A DNA stretch of 64,000 nucleotides, from the NCBI RefSeq assembly GCF_037893015.1, contig NC_133666.1, positions 622,027,156 through 622,091,155 on the forward strand. Reading direction: 5' to 3'. Source of the stretch: Macrotis lagotis. Taxonomy: Eukaryota > Chordata > Mammalia > Peramelemorphia > Peramelidae. Shown here piece by piece: positions 32,189 through 64,000 of this stretch. Both the position numbers and the translations under genes were made by a program. Each line of letters starts with the position of its first letter. The stretch's first letter is position 1. The notes beneath the pieces are model-generated. The model made no database searches. It saw only the letters and a program-made list of their open reading frames with translations, and was not told the origin of the DNA.

Positions 32189-32279
32189 NNNNNNNNNNNN
32201 NNNNNNNNNNNNNNNNNNNNNNNNNNNNNNNNNNNNNNNNNNNNNNNNNNNNNNNNNNNNNNNNNNNNNNNNNNNNNNN
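32189..32279. other. Assembly gap of 91 Ns between two different genes
   Basis: The left edge lies inside a spectraplakin exon and the right edge inside the terminal exon of PUF60. Both genes are on the + strand. Ninety-one bases cannot hold the spectraplakin 3' end, its UTR and the other PUF60 exons, so the size is wrong or the join is false. Confidence 0.95.
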
Positions 32280-32375
<96 letters not shown>

Positions 32376-32520
32376 CCTTGGCCCTGCTCTTCCCCAACCT
32401 CTCACAGACTCGAATTTTCCTCTTGTCTCTCCCCTCCAGTTTGTGTAGAAAGATATATGGGGCTGGATTCAGCCCCTGCCTGGCCTTTTTGTGTAGTTTG
32501 GATAAAAGTATGGATGCTGC
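32376..32520 (+). other. PUF60: PUF60 3' UTR, proximal
   Basis: It follows the stop codon and includes tttgtgtagaaagatatatg and ggcctttttgtgtagtttgg just before a GATAAA hexamer. No repeat is present. Confidence 0.7.
32501..32506 (+). terminator. PUF60: Candidate PUF60 polyadenylation signal GATAAA
   Basis: A variant hexamer, followed by the GT-rich tatggatgctgctgg and cacaccgtgtgtgag. The canonical AATAAA 380 bp downstream is an alternative. Confidence 0.5.
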
Positions 32521-32885
32521 TGGCCCCCTGTACACACCGTGTGTGAGATCATATGCTTGCCGGCTCTCCCCAACTTTCCATGGACTTTTATCTTCCAGGG
32601 CCGCCTCCTAGGCTTTGGCAAGAGCTTTCTGACCCTTGTGGTGCTTTGAGGGGCCATCTAGCCTCACCCTTTGTTGTCAACTTTTTTCAGTTCAAGTTTT
32701 GCTCTGTGCTGGGGGAAGACAGGGGAACATGGTCTTCCCCCCAGGGACCCCATAGCTGGGTAAATAATGCACACACAGTCAAATAGAATGATGCAAAATA
32801 GTATTTCTAGCCTCTGTTTTCTACAGAAAGATAAGGGACTGTATCTTTGTGATTGGGTCCAGCCCTATCAGTCCTGTCTGGTTTA

Positions 32886-32891
32886 AATAAA
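32886..32891 (+). terminator. PUF60: Candidate distal polyadenylation signal AATAAA
   Basis: A canonical hexamer in ggtttaaataaaagcatg. The preceding 70 bases loosely resemble the sequence before the proximal signal. Confidence 0.45.
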
Positions 32892-32899
32892 AGCATGAG

Positions 32900-34090
32900 G
32901 GTCATGCTTCAAAATCTGAAAGGGGGGGGGGAACAGTTTGGGTTAATGTATTTCAAGGAGAGAGGAAAGAGGATTCAGGTCACACGAAATCTTGGTGGCA
33001 TTGGGTTACTGGGGGTTGCAAGCAGCATTCTTGGGATAGAAACAGGACAGGTATAGACAAAAAAGGGAGAATGCTGATGACTTGTCTCCCAGATTAAAAT
33101 TGGGCTTCAAGGGAACAACTCCTTGGCTAGTATTGGCTACAGCAAAGGATCACCATCATAGATAGATGGGATGAGAAAGACTCTGCCTTGCCAGGACACA
33201 TTCCCCCCTAAGAGCTGCTCTCTGCCTTCACCCTTCCTTTTCTCCCTTTCTAGCTTTAGCTCTCTTATCTGTTCTATTTCCTTCCCACCTTTTACTTTTC
33301 AGCTGTAAGACTCCTTACCAGGGACCTCTCCTGCCATGGGATAGGCTCATCCTCTCTGTGTCTTTTTCTTCACTCCTTTACTGATTGACTGGCTTAATGG
33401 CAGAAACATTGGCTTTAGATCCTCAAACAAGCCTCAAAGTATGGTTCTTAGTGCTGATTTAAATATTTAAATCAGTTTATAAGTAATTCATGATTGTCTG
33501 CTATGAAAAGGGCATATTCCTAGGGACTCAAGGATTAAAAGTGTAGGCATACTCAAAAACAGTTGCCATGACCATCATTTCACAATAGCATTATGTTGGG
33601 AGCAAGTATCAGTTGGCTTTGAAGAAGCCTTGCAGTTAACTCACTTAGATTTCCTAAGGACCCGTATAACATCATTTTACCAGGTTACTTTAAGTTCCTC
33701 AAAGAGGGTCATACATGAAAAGTATTGACATTTTGAGATATTGCATTATTTAACTTTGTGTTTCCTTTGGAAACTGCTCACCAAATCTGTCATTTTTTCT
33801 ATCTCACTTTTCTAAATATAAAGCAGATGACTTCAGAGAAATGTATGCCCAGTAAAGAAAAAGATGGCATATATGAAAAAGACAAAGGATCAGCTCACAT
33901 GTCCTTTTAGTAGTTTCCTTCAAATATGAGAACTTGAGAAAGGCAATCAGTATATTGGATAGATACCTGTGGTGAATTTTTAAGAGGGCATGGATGGATG
34001 TATCAAGACCTGCATTATTGAAAGGAATACTCATTAAAGAAATAGAATTGGAATTAAGCAGGAATATGACCAAAGAAAGAAATGTTTTGT
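32900..34090. other. PUF60-SCRIB intergenic sequence, first part
   Basis: I see no gene and no confidently assignable repeat. A perfect 22-bp palindrome lies at 33454-33475. Confidence 0.4.
33454..33475. repeat. Perfect 22-bp AT-rich palindrome
   Basis: The half-site CTGATTTAAAT is followed directly by its reverse complement, with no spacer. Confidence 0.85.
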
Positions 34091-34094
34091 GCTA

Positions 34095-34200
34095 GAAGTC
34101 TCAAATGGGTTAGATGACCACTCATCAAGGGAAAAGATTTCTGTTCAGGCATAGATTGTATTAAATGATCTTGTGAGGTTTCTTTTCAACTTTGCAAGTC
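34095..34200 (+). repeat. CR1/L3 LINE 3' end
   Basis: It has gatgaccactcatcaaggga, ttctgttcaggcatagattg and ctttgcaagtcccttctgc, the usual CR1/L3 terminal region. Confidence 0.6.
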
Positions 34201-34239
34201 CCTTCTGCAGACTGTCTTTTAATGGTGTGTCCTAAGAAA

Positions 34240-34560
34240 TCATTCAGCCTTTGCTCTGTTCAGGGGCCTATTCTCCCCTCAGTCTTTCTGGTCAAATAGC
34301 AATCCTTCAGACCCTTCACCATTTTTCTTAATCTCTAGACATTTTCCAGCCTATCAGTAATAGTTTTTAAAGATAGACTTGGGACTTAAAAACTATTCCA
34401 AATGTAATCTGATCAAGGCACATAGTAATTTATCCCCACCACTTTAGAGACCCCATCTCTATGGTGCAGCCTACGATTATTAGGGATTCTTTTGGTATCA
34501 GAGGATCCTGTTGATTCAATTTGAGTTTACAGTCCTGATCCATATCTGACCACTACGCAG
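34240..34560 (-). repeat. CR1/L3 LINE fragment
   Basis: Reverse complement of CR1/L3: cagacccttcaccatttttc, aaatgtaatctgatcaaggc and ggtgcagcctacgattatta. Confidence 0.55.
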
Positions 34561-34584
34561 ATGGCTCTGGATAAGAAAGTGACT

Positions 34585-34695
34585 TGGCACAGGACCCTCT
34601 CACTCAAATCCAATTCATTTGCATGTCACTGTATCACCTTTCTGGTGTTTTGGTCTTTTTCAAGATGGAAGGATAAACATCATCATCATCACAGC
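34585..34695 (+). repeat. RTE-derived SINE tail
   Basis: It has tccaattcatttgcatgtca, ctgtatcacctttctggtgt and a tail caagatggaaggataaacat(cat)n, as in marsupial RTE-tailed SINEs. Confidence 0.55.
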
Positions 34696-34781
34696 CCCTC
34701 TAAAACACCCTGAATCTTTTTCAGATTAATTACCACTTACAATTAAGCTCAACACACTAGCCTATCAAGCTATGTTTTGGA

Positions 34782-35180
34782 TTTTTTTTTAAATTAATTT
34801 TTATTAAAGATATTTGAGTTTTACAATTTTCCCCCTAATCTTACTCCCCCCCCCCCCCATTGAAAGTAATCTGTCAGTCTTTACTTTTGTTTCCATGTTG
34901 TACCTTGATCCAAATTGGGTGTGATGAGAGAGAAATCATATCCTTAGAGAAGAGACAAGAAATCTAAGAGGTAACAAGATCAGACATTAAGATATCTGTG
35001 TTTTTCTAAATTGAAGGGAATAGTCCTTGAACTTTGTTCAAACTCCACAGCTCCTTATCTAGATACAGATGGCACTCTCTTTTGCAGACAGCCCAAAATT
35101 GTTCCTGTTGTGCTGATGGGATGAGTGAGTCCTTCGAGGTTGATCATCACTCCCATGTTGCTGTTAGGGTTATGTTTTGG
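34782..35180 (-). repeat. L1 LINE 3' UTR
   Basis: Reverse of the marsupial L1 3' end: aatttttattaaagatattt, the C-rich run near 34845, ttgcagacagcccaaaattg and atcactcccatgttgctgtt. Confidence 0.75.
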
Positions 35181-35990
35181 ATTCTTAATATCCAATGCAT
35201 TAACTATCCCTTTTAACTTTAATTTGCAAAGCCATTATTAGAAGGGGGGGGGTCCTGAATTTGGACTTAGGTTTAAAATCTGGGACTGCTGCATACTGCC
35301 AATGTGATACTGGACAAGTTACTTCCTAACCTTGAGATTGGACTTAAATGACTTATTTGAACCTATGCATTTCTCTTAGTAAGGATATTTACCTAGTTGG
35401 GAAGTCACCTAGCTCTTCCTCATCTCTTAATAAGACCATTCCATCTAGTCCAGAGATCTCTTATCCACAAGAGGATCACCTAGAGCCTGCTAAATGTTTT
35501 GTGAAGTGTAGGTAGGCTTATTGATATAACAGATCCCTGAAGAGTCTAGTAATTTTAAAAGGAACATCAGACTAGTTTGAAATGATTTGTTGACAAATCC
35601 ATAAAAAAATCATTTAATACATTCGAGAATGTTGCAGGAACTAGTTTGAAGATAACACCTTTTTAAGAAAGAAGGGGGGGACCACAAGATTTGTCCCGTT
35701 TTTTGGCATCCTTTCCATTCTCCACGATCTTAAGACCTCAGCTATCACATTTCCCAGTATTCTAGGTTGGAAATTTGGAACTGACAACTTGACTTTAAAA
35801 CTCCTCAATATTATTTCCTGTCTTTTCCAGCCCAATTTTTTTTCCAAGATGAAGGAAGTAAAAGATGAGTAGTTCTGCCTTCCGTCTGTCCATCTTTGCC
35901 CCGTTCTTAACTTGAGCTTCATCTTTTTCCCAATACAACTTTTTTTTTTTAAACATCCTTTTTCTTGTTGGTCTATCCTCTCAACTTTGG
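35181..35990. other. Upstream flank of SCRIB promoter, unassigned
   Basis: An AT-rich flank leading into the CpG island. Old SINE traces occur near 35270-35350 (ggacaagttacttcctaacc). The 409-codon reading frame on the minus strand across this flank and the island has no coding signature. Confidence 0.4.
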
Positions 35991-36054
35991 AAAGATCTGC
36001 ATCAAACTGTCGTAGCGACGACAGTGCGACCGCAACCTCCCCCGTCCGTCTAGA

Positions 36055-36073
36055 ACTATAGTTCCCATGATGC
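36055..36073 (+). promoter_or_regulatory. ZNF143/THAP11-type motif 1
   Basis: ACTATAGTTCCCATGATGC is close to the extended ZNF143 consensus ACTACAATTCCCAGMATGC, with the TTCCCA core intact. Confidence 0.65.
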
Positions 36074-36120
36074 TTGGCGTTCCAGCCGTTGTTCTCCTCG
36101 GATTGGACGGAAAGCTTAAG

Positions 36121-36139
36121 ACTACATTTCCCTGCATGC
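36121..36139 (+). promoter_or_regulatory. ZNF143/THAP11-type motif 2
   Basis: ACTACATTTCCCTGCATGC matches the same consensus at the ACTACA and ATGC ends, 66 bp after motif 1 in the same orientation. Confidence 0.65.
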
Positions 36140-36250
36140 CAGATGGGGCGAGGGAGCGGAACGGGCTTTAGGGGACTTGACCGAATGAGCGGGGCGGGGA
36201 TGGAGTATGGCTTCCCGGAGGGGCCAACCATGTAGACGGAGCCGCGGGGT

Positions 36251-36269
36251 CTTCTGGGAACTGCAGTTC
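36251..36269 (-). promoter_or_regulatory. ZNF143/THAP11-type motif 3, inverted
   Basis: The reverse strand reads AACTGCAGTTCCCAGAAG, with an intact TTCCCAGAA core. Opposite in orientation to the first two. Confidence 0.55.
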
Positions 36270-36360
36270 CCCGGGTTTGGGACTGGGGTGGCGGGGGAGG
36301 GACTCGCCTTCCCGGCAGGCGGCGCGGCAGGCAGGCGGTTGGGCGGCCGGTGGCGGTTCC

Positions 36361-36422
36361 GGCGGCGGCGGCGGCGGCGAGGACGTTCGGAGGGACGGGC
36401 GGACGGACGGACGGACGGACGG
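36361..36422. repeat. CGG run followed by (GGAC)n run
   Basis: (CGG)n spans 36361-36379 and (GGAC)n with more than five units spans 36401-36422. Both lie in the CpG island, possibly in 5' UTR. Confidence 0.9.
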
Positions 36423-36960
36423 CTGGAGTCGGAGCCGAGACCCGGACCGAGCCCGAGGCGTCGCCGAGGACCCCAGAGCAGCGCGGAGCCGAGAGCGGGC
36501 GGGATGCGGGAGCAGAGCCCCAGCGCCTGAGCGCCCAGCCGGGGCCGCGCCCCCCGCCCCCCAGGCCTCTCCCCACCCATTTCCCGGGCCTCGCGGCGCT
36601 GAGCCGAGAGGGCCGGGGAGGAGACGCCCCCGTCCCGCCCCGCCTTCCCGGGGAGCCCCCCTCGGAGACGTGGCCCCGCCCCGCCCCTCCCCTCGCGGGA
36701 GCCCCTTCCCCGGCGGAGCGCCCCGAGAGACCGCGCCCCCCGGTCCCCTCGGAGCCCGTCCCCTTTGTCCTGGAGCCGAGGGCTCGCCCCTGCCCGGCGC
36801 GCTCACGCTCGCTCGCGCTCGCTCTCACACTCGCCCTCCCGATCCTCCCGGCTCCCCAGAGCCACCCCACTCCTCTCCCCGTACCTGCCCTCGGTGCCTT
36901 GCCCAGGCTGGCACCGGGGCCCCCTCAGCGCAGCCTCCCTCCCTCCCCCTCCTTTCAGGA

Positions 36961-62972
<26,012 letters not shown>

Positions 62973-63426
62973 GTAAGGGAGGCCTGGGCCTTCTGTGACC
63001 CACTTTGTACTGACAAGCCAGGCCTCAAAGGCTTCCTCCCTTGACCAACTCTTGCCTTTCTAAGCCCCTTTCATTCTTCTACCCCCTGTTTCTTCCTGCT
63101 AAGCCCTTTATTCCTCCTTTTCTACTCATTTCTCTTCCTTCTCCTTTACCCTCACTCCCACCCTATAACATTTTTCCATCATTATTTTATAATCTAGATT
63201 TCCATCTCTAGAACTTAAGACTGGGTTTTTTTTTTTTTAAGATATTTTTCTTGTGGTTGAGTTAAACTGCCATCATATGCAAATATGCCCCCTAGGTTAG
63301 GTATTCATTGCATGGTGTATGTTTTGCTGAGATCCCACCTGTAAACACAAAATCTTCATTTTATTAAGGCACCTAAATCATATTGAATGAATGTTTTATT
63401 TTAGAACAACTTCTAAAGATGCCTAT

Positions 63427-63427
63427 G

Positions 63428-63510
<83 letters not shown>
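63427..63510. repeat. (TG)n(TA)n microsatellite
   Basis: Five GT units pass into about 37 TA units, with one gta interruption. Confidence 0.95.
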
Positions 63511-63516
<6 letters not shown>

Positions 63517-63708
63517 CCTTTAACTTTTACTTTATGAATTTTATGAGCTTGGAAGTTGGCCTTATTTCCTTTATCTTCCCCTGGAGTCCTGACCACTCTC
63601 AAACAAAGCAAAGGGAAAGCCTTAGTTTTGCCTCTTATATTCAGGATCTACTGAATTATTCTGAGCAATTGCCCTTAATGATTCCTTTGTACCCTCTTCT
63701 TTTTTTTT

Positions 63709-63853
63709 TATTTTGTTTATGTAAGGCAATGGGATTAAGTGACTTGCCCAAGGTCACACAGCTAGGTAATTATAAGTCTGAGGCCATATTTGAACTCAGG
63801 TCCTCCTGACTCCAGGATCAGTGCTCTGTCCACTGCATCACCTAGCTGCCTCA
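63709..63853 (-). repeat. Marsupial SINE, somewhat diverged
   Basis: A reverse copy: taaggcaatgggattaagtg, cttgcccaaggtcacacagc and the head catcacctagctgcctc. Flanks taccctcttc and taccctctct suggest a target-site duplication. Confidence 0.88.
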
Positions 63854-64000
63854 TACCCTCTCTTAGGATGAAAGAAAAAAAAAGAGAAAAGTAGCTGTAG
63901 TGGCATCTCTGCCAATAACAACAAAGTTCAGTGATTTGATCCCTTTTTCTAGAAAGATTATCAGTCGCTTGATTCTTCAGTTCCTGCTTAATATCTCACC

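Larger units (their letters stand above)
36000..36960 (+). promoter_or_regulatory. SCRIB: CpG-island promoter of SCRIB
   Basis: Very high GC and CpG content begins abruptly at about 36,000 and fades by 36,960. It contains three ZNF143-type motifs, an inverted CCAAT (gattgg, 36101-36106), a CGG run (36361-36379), a (GGAC)n run and a CGCTCG-rich stretch (36797-36825). There is no TATA box. The transcription start is probably between 36,100 and 36,450. Minus-strand transcription is possible but unsupported. Confidence 0.85.

Noticed and set aside
35641-36870. Minus-strand open frame of 409 codons across the SCRIB CpG island
   Set aside because: Its length comes from the high GC content, which depletes stops. 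It is low-complexity Pro/Arg/Gly/Ala in the GC part and continues into AT-rich flank with no homology.
63432-63809. Frame of Tyr-Ile repeats near the right edge
   Set aside because: It is the translation of the (TA)n microsatellite followed by a SINE.

Overview
The window is vertebrate genomic DNA and almost certainly marsupial. It carries more than ten young copies of a tRNA-derived SINE with the marsupial head (GGCTAGGTGGCGCAGTGGAT) and the tail CACTTAATAATTACCTAGC, several with near-perfect target-site duplications. The background is L2, MIR/CORE-SINE, CR1/L3 and L1 fragments. I could not fix the species; a didelphid (opossum-like) genome fits best, by recollection of SINE subtypes only.

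Region 1 (about 0.7-32.2 kb, + strand) holds 22 spliced exons of a spectraplakin-type gene (MACF1/DST family). About 1,160 residues are readable across all exon joins without a stop or frameshift. The exons align one after another with the distal spectrin-repeat rod of MACF1 but are clearly diverged. Human has only MACF1 and DST, on other chromosomes, so this looks like a third spectraplakin beside PUF60 and SCRIB, in the neighbourhood that carries PLEC and EPPK1 in human. It also has what looks like an internal start (MGNPASRPSC...) matching the MACF1 isoform-4 N-terminus. The gene runs off the left edge and into a 91-base N gap, which interrupts an exon.

Region 2 (32.28-32.9 kb): the other side of the gap begins inside the last coding exon of PUF60, followed by its 3' UTR. 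The rest of PUF60 and the spectraplakin C-terminus (EF hands, GAS2 domain) are absent, so the gap is probably far larger than 91 bases or is a misjoin.

Region 3 (32.9-36.0 kb) is repeat-bearing intergenic DNA. Region 4 (36.0-37.0 kb) is a CpG-island promoter with three ZNF143-type motifs. Region 5 (37.875 kb to the right edge, + strand) is SCRIB: 17 coding exons covering all leucine-rich repeats, the LAPSD/acidic linker and the start of PDZ1, about 750 residues. It continues beyond the window. The PUF60-SCRIB tandem order and orientation match human 8q24.3.

The proteins act in related places: a spectraplakin would join actin or junctional membranes to microtubules, SCRIB sets basolateral polarity at the lateral membrane, and PUF60 is a nuclear splicing factor. 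I see no evidence that the three are co-regulated beyond being adjacent.
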